A program made the position numbers and the translations under genes. DNA of 64,000 nt from Marichromatium purpuratum 984 (GTDB lineage Bacteria > Pseudomonadota > Gammaproteobacteria > Chromatiales > Chromatiaceae). Where the stretch lies: positions 2,695,001 through 2,759,000 of the forward strand of contig NZ_CP007031.1 of the NCBI RefSeq assembly GCF_000224005.2, written 5' to 3'. Shown piece by piece: positions 27,104 to 36,203 of the stretch. The notes under the pieces are model-generated. The model searched no databases and was not told the DNA's origin. It saw only the letters and a list, made by a program, of their open reading frames with translations. Positions within the stretch are counted from its first letter, which is position 1; every line of letters begins with the position of its first letter.

Positions 27104-27904
27104 TCAGCCGCTCTCGGCCAATACCCGCCAGCCCGCCTCGGCGCGCCCGAAACACCAGTACGCCGCACTCGCGAACCCGGCGCCGTCCCAGGACCGCATC
27201 TCGACATGGATGCGGCCCTCATCGGCGCGGATCCAGTTGAAGGCGTTGGGCTCGCCCTTGCAGCGGGTGGAGATCGCGGTACCCGCCTGGGCCACCACCA
27301 CACCTTCGGCGACCCCGGCATAACCACGATGGAGATGGCCGCCGAGGATCAGGTCGATGCGCGCGCGGCGCAATCCTACCAGGGTACGACGCGCACGCCC
27401 GACCAAACCACGGCGACGCAGCTCGGTGGAGAGCAGGAAGGGATGATGGGCGACGAGGATCCGCACCGCGCCGGGCTCGACCTCTGCCACCAGTCGCTCG
27501 ATACGCGCCAGCTGAGCGCGGTTGACGCGTCCGCGCGACCAGTCGGGGTGCGGTCCCCAGCGCCGCGCGGTGTTGATACCGACGGCGATGAAACCGGCGC
27601 CGGCCAGTTCGGGCTCGAGCGCGCGATCGAGTCCGGCGCGCCAGCGTCCCCAGGGGTCGATGAAACGCAGCAGCGGTCGCCATCCGGGTAGGTCGTGATT
27701 GCCCGGCACCGCCAGCACCGGCGCCGGTAGTCGGGCGATGAACTCGGCGACGGCGGTGAACTCGGCGCGCCGCGCGCGCTGGGTGAGGTCGCCGCTGAGC
27801 ACCACCAGGTCGGGCGCCAGGGCGTGGAGTTCGACCTGCAGCGCAGCGGCGCGGCCGGGGACGTCGCGACCGAAGTGGAGATCGGAGAGGTGGGCGATAC
27901 GCAT
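27104..27904 (-). CDS. calcineurin-like metallophosphoesterase
   Basis: 266 aa. The dimetal site motifs are complete: IAHLSDLHFGR (D-x-H), LSGDLTQRA (GD), VPGNHDLPG (GNHD), AHHPF and GGHLHRGY (GHxH). The family includes cyclic-nucleotide phosphodiesterases (CpdA-like) and UDP-DAG hydrolases; the substrate cannot be fixed. ATG at 27904 begins the family N-terminus. It starts 4 nt after the lipid kinase stop, so the two are co-transcribed, suggesting lipid or phosphate-ester metabolism. Confidence 0.9.
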   Translation of the reverse strand: MRIAHLSDLHFGRDVPGRAAALQVELHALAPDLVVLSGDLTQRARRAEFTAVAEFIARLPAPVLAVPGNHDLPGWRPLLRFIDPWGRWRAGLDRALEPELAGAGFIAVGINTARRWGPHPDWSRGRVNRAQLARIERLVAEVEPGAVRILVAHHPFLLSTELRRRGLVGRARRTLVGLRRARIDLILGGHLHRGYAGVAEGVVVAQAGTAISTRCKGEPNAFNWIRADEGRIHVEMRSWDGAGFASAAYWCFGRAEAGWRVLAESG

Positions 27905-27908
27905 CGTC

Positions 27909-28871
27909 TCAGACCGTCCGCGGCACCAACATCGCCACCGTCGCGCGCTCCAGGGTGAAGCGCAGCGGCGTGCGCAGCCGCACCCGCTCGCCGTCACACA
28001 TCACCGACACGGCGCGGCGCCGACCGACGCCGATCTCGGCATGGCTGGCCGCGGTGGCGAGCAGCGCATCGTCCTGCTGCCAGGTGCCGAACATCAACCG
28101 CACCCCCAGACGCATCAACTCGATGCCCGAGGCATCACGCACGGCATAGAGCCCGAGCTGGCCGGCGTCGAGCCGAGGGCGGCACGGCACCGGGCCGGAG
28201 CGGTCGTCGATCAGGTTGGCGGTCACCACCAGCGCCCGTGCGCGCAGTCGCTCGTGGCGCTCGTTGGTATGCAGCCGCAGGCGCAGGTGGCGATAGCGCT
28301 GGATCAGCGACAGCCCTCGCCATGCCAGCTTCGGCCACAGCACCCAGGGATTGCTGTCGCGCGTGCGCTCACGCTCGCGCCAACGCGCCAACAAGGAACC
28401 GAAACCGACCATACAGGCGCAGAGAAAGGGTTTGCCGTTGACCCGACCAAGGTCGATATGACGCACCTCGGCGTCGAGCAGTGCGTCGATCGCCGCCCCG
28501 GGATCGAGCGGGATGCCGAGATCGCGCGCGGTCCAGTTCATGGTACCGCAGGGGATGATCGCGATCGGCGTCGGGCGACCGGCCAGGGCCTCGACCACCG
28601 CCAGCACGGTGCCGTCGCCACCGGCGACATAGATGGCTTGATAGGTCACGCTCGAGAGCGCCGCGCGCAGCATCTCCTCGACCCGTCCGGCGACCAGCGC
28701 CAGCTCGTCGACCCAACGCCCCCGCTCGCTCAGGCGTTGACGCAACAGGTCCACCGCAGCCTGCGCCTCGGTACTGCCCGAGGCCCGATTGGCGACCACC
28801 AACACTCGCCCGTCGGCAGGCACCTCGAGCGCGGCGGCACGGGGCTGGGGTGGCGCTGCGGCGGCAAACAT
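27909..28871 (-). CDS. diacylglycerol kinase-family lipid kinase
   Basis: 320 aa, DAGK catalytic domain of the YegS/DgkB type. The nucleotide-binding GGDGTV motif is in IYVAGGDGTVLAVVEAL, followed by the PCGTMNWTARDLGIP segment and a C-terminal beta-rich domain. It should phosphorylate diacylglycerol or a related lipid at the membrane face. A strong AGGAGGAG precedes the ATG. It overlaps no neighbour and runs into the phosphoesterase gene. Confidence 0.88.
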   Translation of the reverse strand: MFAAAAPPQPRAAALEVPADGRVLVVANRASGSTEAQAAVDLLRQRLSERGRWVDELALVAGRVEEMLRAALSSVTYQAIYVAGGDGTVLAVVEALAGRPTPIAIIPCGTMNWTARDLGIPLDPGAAIDALLDAEVRHIDLGRVNGKPFLCACMVGFGSLLARWRERERTRDSNPWVLWPKLAWRGLSLIQRYRHLRLRLHTNERHERLRARALVVTANLIDDRSGPVPCRPRLDAGQLGLYAVRDASGIELMRLGVRLMFGTWQQDDALLATAASHAEIGVGRRRAVSVMCDGERVRLRTPLRFTLERATVAMLVPRTV

Positions 28872-29140
28872 GTAATGACTCCTCCTCGTCGGCTTGCGGT
28901 GGCACGGGGCTGCATTGATACATGGGGACAGATTCGGTCGATATGAACCTCGTCATCGAACCGACGCTTGATCCCCGGACAATGCGCTTATAACCTGATC
29001 CGCGACGCGGCGAGGTCGTCACCAGGATATCGTCGCGCGCATGACACCGAGCGCCCCGCCCTGCCGCGAGGGTGCGTCAAGGATCGCGCGGCGCCGTCTG
29101 GCAACCCCGCCGACGAGCGGCACACCATTCGAGGTGTTCC

Positions 29141-30055
29141 ATGACCGAGTCGTTCGCCAGCGGTGCCCGGACCACGCACCAGACACATCGAGCCCGCCCC
29201 CCGGAGATCAATCGGGTGGTCCCCATCCTCGCCGGCGGCGGCACCCGACTACCGGCCCACGTCGGCGTCATCCAGGCACTCGACGAACTCGACATCGACT
29301 GCCAACACATCGTCGGCGTCTCCGGCGGCAGCATCGTCGCCGGACTGTTCGCCGCCGGGTGGTCGGCCGAGGCGATGAGGGAGCTGGCCATCAGCGTCGA
29401 TTTTCGCCAGTTTCGCGACTTCAGCCTCTATCAGCTGCTGTTTCGCGGCGGGCTCTCGTCCGGTGACGGCTTCGAGCGATGGATGGACAAGATGCTCGAG
29501 GGCGCGCGCTTTCGCGATCTGTCGCGCACGCTCCATGTCGTCGCCACCGATGTGCGCAACGGCTCGCCGGTGGTCTTCGATCGCGACCACGACCCCGACA
29601 TGCGCGTCTCCCAGGCGATCCGTTATTCGATGGGGATCCCGCTGCTGTTCGCCTATCGCGAGTATCGCCAGCACCTGATGATCGACGGCTGCATCCTCTC
29701 CGAGGACGCGCTGCGGCGCGACTGGGCCGGCGACGGCACGCCCAGTTGCTGCTTCCGGCTGCGCGCCAACGAGCAGAACGAACGCCCGGTGGAACGCCGC
29801 CGGGTACCGTTGCCGGGCTATCTGCAGATGCTCATCCGCGCCTTCATGACCTCGCTCTCGCGCGAGTTCGTCCAGGACGCCTTCTGGAACACCACGGTGG
29901 TGATCGACACCGGCGAGATCTCGCCACTGGAGTTCCGTCTCAGCCCCGAGACCAAACTCACGCTCTACCAGACCGGCTACCGCACTACCCTCGAGATCCT
30001 GCCGGTGAAGCTCGGCAAGCTCCTCGCCCAGCGCGGAACCGAGGCGCCCGGCTGA
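29141..30055 (+). CDS. patatin-like phospholipase
   Basis: 304 aa. The Ser-Asp catalytic dyad is visible: oxyanion loop AGGGTRLPAHVGV, nucleophile GVSGGS and the Asp in MIDGCI. Patatin-like enzymes of this type hydrolyse acyl chains from phospholipids. No signal peptide is seen, so it acts in the cytoplasm or on the inner membrane face. ATG at 29141 has GAGG upstream. It is divergent from the lipid kinase gene, making a small lipid-metabolism neighbourhood. Confidence 0.9.
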   Translation: MTESFASGARTTHQTHRARPPEINRVVPILAGGGTRLPAHVGVIQALDELDIDCQHIVGVSGGSIVAGLFAAGWSAEAMRELAISVDFRQFRDFSLYQLLFRGGLSSGDGFERWMDKMLEGARFRDLSRTLHVVATDVRNGSPVVFDRDHDPDMRVSQAIRYSMGIPLLFAYREYRQHLMIDGCILSEDALRRDWAGDGTPSCCFRLRANEQNERPVERRRVPLPGYLQMLIRAFMTSLSREFVQDAFWNTTVVIDTGEISPLEFRLSPETKLTLYQTGYRTTLEILPVKLGKLLAQRGTEAPG

Positions 30056-30119
30056 CCCAGGCCTCGCCCCCGCCCGGCGGCGAGAATGCCAGTCACTGCA
30101 ACCGCGAGGAGATCCGCCC

Positions 30120-30566
30120 ATGTCCATCGGACCACGTTCACCGATCCTGTTCGGCGCCGCACTGCTGGCCGGCTGCTCGGCCCCGGGTGAAGACGTGCGC
30201 GTCACCCTGTGCAAGGGACTGGTGCTCACCCAGGGCGCGGCCAGCGACTGGCGAGTCGAGACCGATCAACCCGGCCAATATCAGGATCTCGAGATCAGGC
30301 TGCAGTTCACCGACGGCGCCGGACGGCGGGCCAATGCGCAATGCCTCTACCCCTACCGCGCGGTCGAGGACGACGCCCTGGCGCTCGCCGATCCGCTCTC
30401 GGTCTATGGCACGGCGCCGACGCGGTTGCGCATCGACGGACGCGAATTCTCGCGCCGGGCGCTCGCCGAGGCGGTGAGCGCGGCGATGGGGGCGCAGGCC
30501 CGGGAGTGGGCGGACGGGGTGCGAGAGGGATTGGAGCAGGCCGCGCGCGAACTCAGCGGCGACTGA
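30120..30566 (+). CDS. hypothetical lipoprotein
   Basis: 148 aa. A short signal peptide with lipobox LLAGCS places the modified Cys at about residue 19. The mature part contains two further Cys (TLCKGLVL, NAQCLYPYR) that could form a disulfide, and a helical C-terminus (AEAVSAAMGAQAREWADG). No family recognised. AGGAGA precedes the ATG. It is on the same strand as the patatin gene, 64 nt downstream. Confidence 0.75.
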   Translation: MSIGPRSPILFGAALLAGCSAPGEDVRVTLCKGLVLTQGAASDWRVETDQPGQYQDLEIRLQFTDGAGRRANAQCLYPYRAVEDDALALADPLSVYGTAPTRLRIDGREFSRRALAEAVSAAMGAQAREWADGVREGLEQAARELSGD

Positions 30567-30571
30567 GGCAG

Positions 30572-30595
30572 CGCCCCCGGCGCATGCCGGGGGCG
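30572..30595. terminator. bidirectional terminator candidate
   Basis: A perfect 10-bp stem (CGCCCCCGGC / GCCGGGGGCG) with loop GCAT, between the convergent stops at 30566 and 30607. Very GC-rich, no T-run. Confidence 0.55.
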
Positions 30596-30606
30596 GGCGT
30601 GACGGA

Positions 30607-30771
30607 TCAGCGCGAGATGTGCGAGCGGGTCATCAGCTTGAGGATCTTCCAGTTGATGACGAGAAAACGCACGATCTGCCAGATCAGCGAGGTGCGCATG
30701 TAGCGGGTGAGCCCGGTGGGCACCGGCGCGTAGTACTCCTGCTGGTAGGGCTCTTTGTTCTTGATCGGCAT
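30607..30771 (-). CDS. small protein downstream of sulfide:quinone oxidoreductase (54 aa)
   Basis: 54 residues: a polar, tyrosine-rich N-terminus (NKEPYQQEYYAPVPTG) and one hydrophobic or amphipathic helix (SLIWQIVRFLVINWKILKLM) ending in basic residues. Likely a peripheral or single-pass membrane protein. It lies 77 nt downstream of the oxidoreductase on the same strand, with a hairpin between. A role as a membrane-anchoring or accessory subunit is plausible but inferred only from position. Confidence 0.65.
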   Translation of the reverse strand: MPIKNKEPYQQEYYAPVPTGLTRYMRTSLIWQIVRFLVINWKILKLMTRSHISR

Positions 30772-30792
30772 GACGGTCTCTCTGTTTGGGTC

Positions 30793-30822
30793 GTCACGGG
30801 GCGCACCGCGCCCCGCCATGAC
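30793..30822 (-). promoter_or_regulatory. hairpin between sqr and the 54-aa gene
   Basis: Core stem CGGGGCGC/GCGCCCCG with loop ACC, extended by outer GTCA/TGAC pairs. There is no T-run. In the minus-strand transcript it separates the oxidoreductase from the small gene and may stabilise the upstream message or reduce readthrough. Confidence 0.4.
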
Positions 30823-30848
30823 AAGGGTTGCGCTCGAGGCGGCGCCAC

Positions 30849-32306
30849 TCAGTCCGGCAGCACCGACCAGCCCGGACGCAGCTTGGCCTGATAGATGAAG
30901 ACGTGGTGCAGCAGATACTTCATCCAGTGTCCGGCCAGTCCAACCTCGCCGAAGGTGAGGTTCATGTCGCGACCGTACTCGGGATAGCGCTCATAGTCCG
31001 GCACCACCGGGAAGACGGTCATCGTCGCCGCGCTGCCGGTGAGCAGACCGGAACCGGTCGAGGCCACGCAGGCGGCCCCCATCTCGGCCATCGAGGCGGT
31101 ATGGGTCGGCTCCTCGGCACCGTTGAGCATGTCGCGGATACTGGTCGCCACCGCCTTGCCCATGGTCGCCGAGGGCATGCCGGTGCGCGGCGGCGTGGGA
31201 CTGATCGGGGTACCGTTGGCGCTCTTCATCGGCTTGCTGATCGGGTGCGGCGGAGCGAAGGCGATGCCAACCGAGAACAAGTTGCGATAGGTCGGATTCT
31301 GATAGGTCTTGGGCCAGTCCTCGGTGACCCAGTCCTCGAACGCCTTGGGGGTGTAGTCGGCATCGACCTTCATGAAGCCGCTGGGCGCGAACAGGGTGCT
31401 GGAGATGTCCTCGCCGGCCTTGTCGAAGGCCTTGAGCATGGCCCCGGCGAAGGGCGGGATGAGCATCGCGAAATCGAACGGCAGCTCGCCATAGCTACCG
31501 TCGAGCAGCTCGTAGTGGATCACCTTGGGCTCGACCTTGTAGACATGGGCGCGGGTGATCCACTCCACCCCGCGCTCGGCCATCAGCGACTCGGCAAAGG
31601 TCTTGCCGTTGGTGACATAGCCACCGCGGGTGATGTGCACGCCGCCCATGCCGAAGTCACCGAGTTCGTACTCGTTGCTGATCCACACCAAGCGACCGAG
31701 CTGGCGCACCCCGGCATCACGCAGACACTGGTCGATGTTGTAGATGTATTCGAAGGCCGCGCCCTGACAGGTGCACATGCCATGCCCGGTGCCGACCACG
31801 AAGGTGCGGCGCTCGCCTTGCTTCATCGCCGCGATCGCCTCCTGCAACTGGGCGTTGGCCTCGAGGGCATGACCGGCGGTGCACACCGAGGTGGTGTAGC
31901 CGCCCTCCGGTCCCAGCCCGGGAGTGGCGCCGAAGTTGAGCCTGGGACCGGTGGCGTTGACCAGGAAGTCGTAGTCGAGCGTGTCGATCTGCCCGAGGTG
32001 CACCGGATCGGTGTACTCGATGGTGACATAGGGCCGCTCGCCCGCTTCCCCACCCTCGGGATGGATCGAGAGCGCCTTGGCCTGACGGAAGTCGATGTTG
32101 AGCTTTTTGTAGACCGGAGCCAGCTCGAAGGTGACCTGTCGCTCGGTCATCTCGCCGATCCCGACCCAGATATTGGAGGGAATCCAGTTCCATTTGGCGT
32201 TGGGCGAGACCACCACGACCTGGTGCTTGCCCTTGACCCACTTACCGAGATATCTGGCGACCGTGTGCCCAGAAATCCCCGCCCCGAGAATGACGATACG
32301 CGCCAT
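30849..32306 (-). CDS. sulfide:quinone oxidoreductase-like flavoprotein (possibly SqrF type)
   Basis: 485 aa FAD-dependent pyridine-nucleotide-disulfide-fold protein. The N-terminal dinucleotide motif is VILGAGISGHTVARYL; redox-capable cysteines lie at Cys142 (SVCTAGHA), Cys178 and Cys180 (GMCTCQGAA). The C-terminal end (YLLHHVFIYQAKLRPGW) is hydrophobic/amphipathic, as in membrane-bound SQRs. It would oxidise sulfide and pass electrons to the quinone pool, the entry step of sulfur oxidation in purple sulfur bacteria. The exact SQR class is uncertain; flavocytochrome c-type dehydrogenase relatives are the alternative. GGAG precedes the ATG. Confidence 0.82.
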   Translation of the reverse strand: MARIVILGAGISGHTVARYLGKWVKGKHQVVVVSPNAKWNWIPSNIWVGIGEMTERQVTFELAPVYKKLNIDFRQAKALSIHPEGGEAGERPYVTIEYTDPVHLGQIDTLDYDFLVNATGPRLNFGATPGLGPEGGYTTSVCTAGHALEANAQLQEAIAAMKQGERRTFVVGTGHGMCTCQGAAFEYIYNIDQCLRDAGVRQLGRLVWISNEYELGDFGMGGVHITRGGYVTNGKTFAESLMAERGVEWITRAHVYKVEPKVIHYELLDGSYGELPFDFAMLIPPFAGAMLKAFDKAGEDISSTLFAPSGFMKVDADYTPKAFEDWVTEDWPKTYQNPTYRNLFSVGIAFAPPHPISKPMKSANGTPISPTPPRTGMPSATMGKAVATSIRDMLNGAEEPTHTASMAEMGAACVASTGSGLLTGSAATMTVFPVVPDYERYPEYGRDMNLTFGEVGLAGHWMKYLLHHVFIYQAKLRPGWSVLPD

Positions 32307-32637
32307 GTGCTAACTCCACAGTGCTTGACCTGGCGGCTGCCGCGAGACCCGTGATCCGGGCGCGAAGGAATCCGTCGCGTGTGCGCCTGCTTCCTCCAGG
32401 GGAGTCATCGGTCACACCTCGACCCACCCCCACCGCACCCCGACACACTCGCGCCGAGCAACCTCAAACGATTGATTAATAAAGGGCATCAACGATACAA
32501 CAACGACACCCCGCGCCGCGTCCGCTCGCCCTGGACCGGCGATCGGCATCGCGGCAGAAAAACCATGAAGTCGCGGTGGATGTCAAATCTCGTTGACGCT
32601 GCTGCCGACGCAACGCTATGGCCGCGCCGTCAACACC
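32307..32637. other. upstream region of the sulfide:quinone oxidoreductase gene
   Basis: 331 nt between two minus-strand genes. An AT-rich patch at about 32465-32510 could hold the oxidoreductase promoter: read on the minus strand, TTGTTG and TATTAA are 16 nt apart, a weak match. No gene or repeat is seen. Confidence 0.4.
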
Positions 32638-34563
32638 TCAGTGTGACCACTCGGGCTCGAGGATGTTGCGCAGGGGCTCGGGACGGCCGATGAAGTAGCC
32701 CTGGACGAAGTCGATACCGATCTCATCGAGCAGCGCCAGGGTGGCGTCGTTCTCGACATGCTCGGCGATGGTGCGCTTGCCGAGGATCTTGCCGATGTCG
32801 TTGATCGAGCGGATCAGCGCGAGATTGGCCGAGTCGGTGGCGATGCCCTGGACGAACTCGCCGTCGATCTTGAGGAAGTCGACCTCGAGGTCGCGCAGAT
32901 AGAGATAGGAGGCATAGCCGCTGCCGAAGTCATCGAGGGCGAAGCGACAACCACGCGACTTGAGTCCAGCGATGAAGCGGCGCGCCGCCTGCAGGTCGGA
33001 GATGGCCACGGTCTCGGTGACCTCGAAACAGATCTTGCCGGGAGAGGTGTCGAAATGACTGAGCTGCTCGAGCACATAGTCGAGGAAACCGCGACTGCCG
33101 AGCGAGTGGCCGGAGAGGTTGATGGTGACATAGCCGAAACGGTCGAAGCGCTCGGCATGCTCGGCGAGCATGCCGAGCACCGAGCGCACCACCCAGCGAT
33201 CGAGCCGCACCGACAGGCCATAACGCTCGGCGATCGGCAGGAACTCACCCGGCGAGATCAGATCGCCGTCCTCGCCCTTGAGGCGCAGCAGGATCTCGTA
33301 GTTGATCGGCTCGGCGGTGACATGCGGGGTATTGGCGGTGGCCACGATCGGCTGCGAGAACAGCTCCAGGCGGTCCTCCTCGAGCGCCCGCACCAGTCGC
33401 GACAATGCATGCGCCTCGTTGTTGCGCCGTTTGAGCTTGCCATCGTGCTCGCGATACAGCCAGACGTTGCCGCCGCCGACCTCCTGGGTCGAGAGACAGG
33501 CCGAGTAGGCCTTGCGCAGCAGCTGCTCGCCCGAGTCGCCATCACGATACTCGGCCACGCCGATGCTCAGGCTGATGACGAAACGATAACCGCGAAAGTT
33601 GAACTGGAAGTCGTCGACTGCATCGCACAGCGACTCGGCCAGGGTCTCGACCCGCTCGGCCGCCCCACCCTCGAGCAGGATGCCGAACTCGTCGTTGCCG
33701 AGCCGCCCGAGCAGGCTCGCCTCGGCGAAGTGCTCGCGCAGCAACTCGGCGAGCACCCGGATCAGTTGATCGCCGGCGGCCTGACCGGCGGCGTCATTGA
33801 TCACCCGGAAGCGATCGATATCGATATGGATCAGCGCCCACCCACCGGCGCCGGGCGCAACACGCCCCAGCGCGCGTGCCAGCTCGGACTCGAAGGCGGC
33901 GCGATTGAGCAACCCGGTGAGTGCATCGAGTCGCGCCAGCCGATCGCGCAGCCGAGACTCGCGCGCCAGCGCCGACTCGGCCGCCGAGCGCCGACGGCGC
34001 TCGGCATCGAGCCAGGCGTCGCAGTGACTGAGCGCGCGGCTGCGCTCGGCAATGGCCTCACGCTGGCCACGCACCAGCCGTCCGTGGTCGAGGGCCTGCG
34101 CCAACACGTCGCAGACCAGTTGCAGCAGGCGTTCGTGCCAGCGCGAATAACGCCCGGCGGCGGGATGGCCGACCACCAGCACGCCCTGCACCCGCCCTGC
34201 ACCGGCGAGCGGCGCGGCCAACAGCGAGCCATGCGTCTCACCGGCGCCGCGCAGGATCTCGCCAGCGGCGCTGACACGCGCGGCCAGCTCGTCGAGTGCC
34301 GCGTCGGGCCTGTCGCTATCTTCGAGGTCGCGGCGTACGTACGCCGCGCAGGTCTGAGCACCTTCGTGCTGGAGATAGAGGGCGCAACACTCGAGATCGC
34401 GATGCGTGACACAGGCGCGAACGGCGTGCGCGCACAGCTCATGCTCGCCGAGCGCCGTGGCATCTGGCACCACCAGGCTGCGCAGCATGCTCAGGGATTC
34501 GATCAGGGAGAGAATGCCGGAGTCCCCGCCGGCGTCCATTGCACTGGGTTGGAAGATATCCAT
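32638..34563 (-). CDS. GAF-GGDEF-EAL signalling protein
   Basis: 641 aa. An N-terminal GAF-like sensor (about 30-190; LECCALYLQHEG ... GRVQGVLVVGHP), a short coiled coil (about 200-245), then a GGDEF domain whose signature is GNDEF and an EAL domain whose signature is EIL (NYEILLRLKG). The EAL part keeps EVTETV, DDFGSGYAS and LKIDGEF. Cyclase activity is doubtful, phosphodiesterase activity possible. The ATG at 34563 has GAGG upstream. It starts 9 nt after the HDOD gene stop, so the two form an operon. Confidence 0.9.
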   Translation of the reverse strand: MDIFQPSAMDAGGDSGILSLIESLSMLRSLVVPDATALGEHELCAHAVRACVTHRDLECCALYLQHEGAQTCAAYVRRDLEDSDRPDAALDELAARVSAAGEILRGAGETHGSLLAAPLAGAGRVQGVLVVGHPAAGRYSRWHERLLQLVCDVLAQALDHGRLVRGQREAIAERSRALSHCDAWLDAERRRRSAAESALARESRLRDRLARLDALTGLLNRAAFESELARALGRVAPGAGGWALIHIDIDRFRVINDAAGQAAGDQLIRVLAELLREHFAEASLLGRLGNDEFGILLEGGAAERVETLAESLCDAVDDFQFNFRGYRFVISLSIGVAEYRDGDSGEQLLRKAYSACLSTQEVGGGNVWLYREHDGKLKRRNNEAHALSRLVRALEEDRLELFSQPIVATANTPHVTAEPINYEILLRLKGEDGDLISPGEFLPIAERYGLSVRLDRWVVRSVLGMLAEHAERFDRFGYVTINLSGHSLGSRGFLDYVLEQLSHFDTSPGKICFEVTETVAISDLQAARRFIAGLKSRGCRFALDDFGSGYASYLYLRDLEVDFLKIDGEFVQGIATDSANLALIRSINDIGKILGKRTIAEHVENDATLALLDEIGIDFVQGYFIGRPEPLRNILEPEWSH

Positions 34564-34571
34564 GTCGACCT

Positions 34572-35504
34572 CTAACTGAAGGCATCCGCCATCTCGCACA
34601 GATGCCCGATCCGGGCGCACCAGCGCGAAGCGGTCCGCCGCCATTCCTCGGCATCGATTCCCAGCGCCTCTGGCGGTGCCAGGTCCAGATCCCCGACCGT
34701 CTCCGGATAACGCTCGGCCAGCGTCCCGAAGCGCTCGGCAAAACCCACCAGCCGCGCCAACCGCCAATGCCCGCCGACATAGTCCGGCTCGCCATGACGC
34801 GCCATCGCCACGGCGAGTTCCGGCGGCAGCTGCCAGACGCGAGCCAGCGCGGCACCCGCCAGGCAGTGATCGAGCCCCAACCGTTGCCGGGTCAACTCGG
34901 CGACCCCACGCTCGGCATCGTCAGCGGCGGCGACGAAGATCTCGCTCATCACCTCCGGCGTCAGGTGCACCAGCACCAGCAGTCCGAGGTTGTGCAACAA
35001 GCCGGCGAGATAGACCCCGGCGAGGGTCTCCTCGCGATCGCCCGACATCTTGGCCGCGAGCGCCTCGGCGAGCGTCGCGGTAAGCATCGCACGGCGCCAG
35101 TAGCGCCCCGAGTCGAACGCCGGACAGCGATCGCGCTCGAAGGGTGCGCTCAGCAGTAAACTGATACTGAGATCGCGCACCAGGCGCAACCCCAGCACCC
35201 GGATCACCGCATCGCTGAGATCACGCGCCGGGATGGGGCCGGCGAAGAAGGCCGAGCGGGCGATCCCGAGCAGCCGCGCGGCGACCGGCGGGCTCCGCTC
35301 GATCAGCTCGAGCACCCGATTGACATCGAGTTCGGGGTCAACCAACTCGGCGAGCAGCACCTGCGCCTGCTCGGGAAGTGGCGGAAGGGACTGCAACTCG
35401 CGGATCAGCACGCCGAGCCGGGCGGGCTGCGGCGAGCATGACGGAGATACGGCGGAGGGAGCGTCTGTCACTCGGTACTCGGTACTCGCGACATGCCCCG
35501 GCAT
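34572..35504 (-). CDS. HDOD-domain protein
   Basis: 310 aa. The HDOD domain (about 30-230) starts LIRELQSLPPLPEQAQVLLAEL and continues VNRVLELIERSPPVAARLL, with AGLLHNLGLLVLVHL near its end. HDOD domains look like HD phosphohydrolases but lack the metal-binding HD pair and are thought to act in signalling scaffolds. Its pairing with a GGDEF-EAL gene supports a c-di-GMP signalling role. The start at 35504 lacks a strong binding site, so the N-terminus may be shorter. Confidence 0.87.
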   Translation of the reverse strand: MPGHVASTEYRVTDAPSAVSPSCSPQPARLGVLIRELQSLPPLPEQAQVLLAELVDPELDVNRVLELIERSPPVAARLLGIARSAFFAGPIPARDLSDAVIRVLGLRLVRDLSISLLLSAPFERDRCPAFDSGRYWRRAMLTATLAEALAAKMSGDREETLAGVYLAGLLHNLGLLVLVHLTPEVMSEIFVAAADDAERGVAELTRQRLGLDHCLAGAALARVWQLPPELAVAMARHGEPDYVGGHWRLARLVGFAERFGTLAERYPETVGDLDLAPPEALGIDAEEWRRTASRWCARIGHLCEMADAFS

Positions 35505-35682
35505 ATCGGGTCAACACCCCGGGGCATCAAAAACTCGGGCTAGCGCGCAACTCTACACTTGATTCGGCGCACGTGCAGGACCCAGATCGCAAAATCTCAT
35601 ATCTCTACAGCGGCTGACTATCCTTGGACCGACCGCCCCTGCTCGTCACGGGGCCAACGCCTCGCCGAAGGGAGGAGCCGAC

Positions 35683-36120
35683 ATGCGCCTGGAACAGCGA
35701 CTCAACGCCCTGCTCTCGACCCTGTTCCGCTTCACCGAGAAGCTGGTGCTCACCGGCGTCGGCGTGCTCGCGCTGATGGGCATCGCGCAGCTGGTCTGGG
35801 AGATCGGCGCACACCGCGAGGTGCGCCTCGAGGACCTGCTGCTGATGTTCATCTATATCGAGATCATGGCGATGACCCACGTCTATTTCGTGCGCCACGC
35901 CGTGCCCTTCACCTATCCGATGTTCATCGCCGTGACCGCGCTGTCGCGACTGATCGTGCTCCAGGGCAAGAACATCGCCCCCGAGAACCTGCTCTACGAG
36001 GGCGGCGCCATCCTGCTGGTGAGCCTTGCCATCCTCATCGTGCGCTACAGTCAGCGCTACAGCATCGACGCCACCGGCGAGGCGACGCACCACGAGCCCG
36101 AACCGACCGAGCACCGCTGA
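35683..36120 (+). CDS. PsiE-family membrane protein
   Basis: 145 aa with four predicted membrane helices (about 18-40, 50-68, 77-95, 102-120) and a polar C-terminus. It matches the phosphate-starvation-inducible PsiE family (EDLLLMFIYIEIMAMTHVYF is the conserved core). Function is unknown; in E. coli psiE responds to phosphate limitation. GGGAGGAG precedes the ATG. Confidence 0.85.
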   Translation: MRLEQRLNALLSTLFRFTEKLVLTGVGVLALMGIAQLVWEIGAHREVRLEDLLLMFIYIEIMAMTHVYFVRHAVPFTYPMFIAVTALSRLIVLQGKNIAPENLLYEGGAILLVSLAILIVRYSQRYSIDATGEATHHEPEPTEHR

Positions 36121-36203
36121 CCATCGCCTTGCACCGGCGCAACGCGTAAACTTGCGCCCCGGCCGCTACCGGCGGTCTGCTTCAAATCAGGAGATACCAA
36201 GAA

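Noticed and set aside
28978-28995. TATAAC with an upstream TTGATC as promoter of the patatin gene
   Set aside because: The spacing is only 15 nt and the -35 match is poor; not strong enough to list as a feature.
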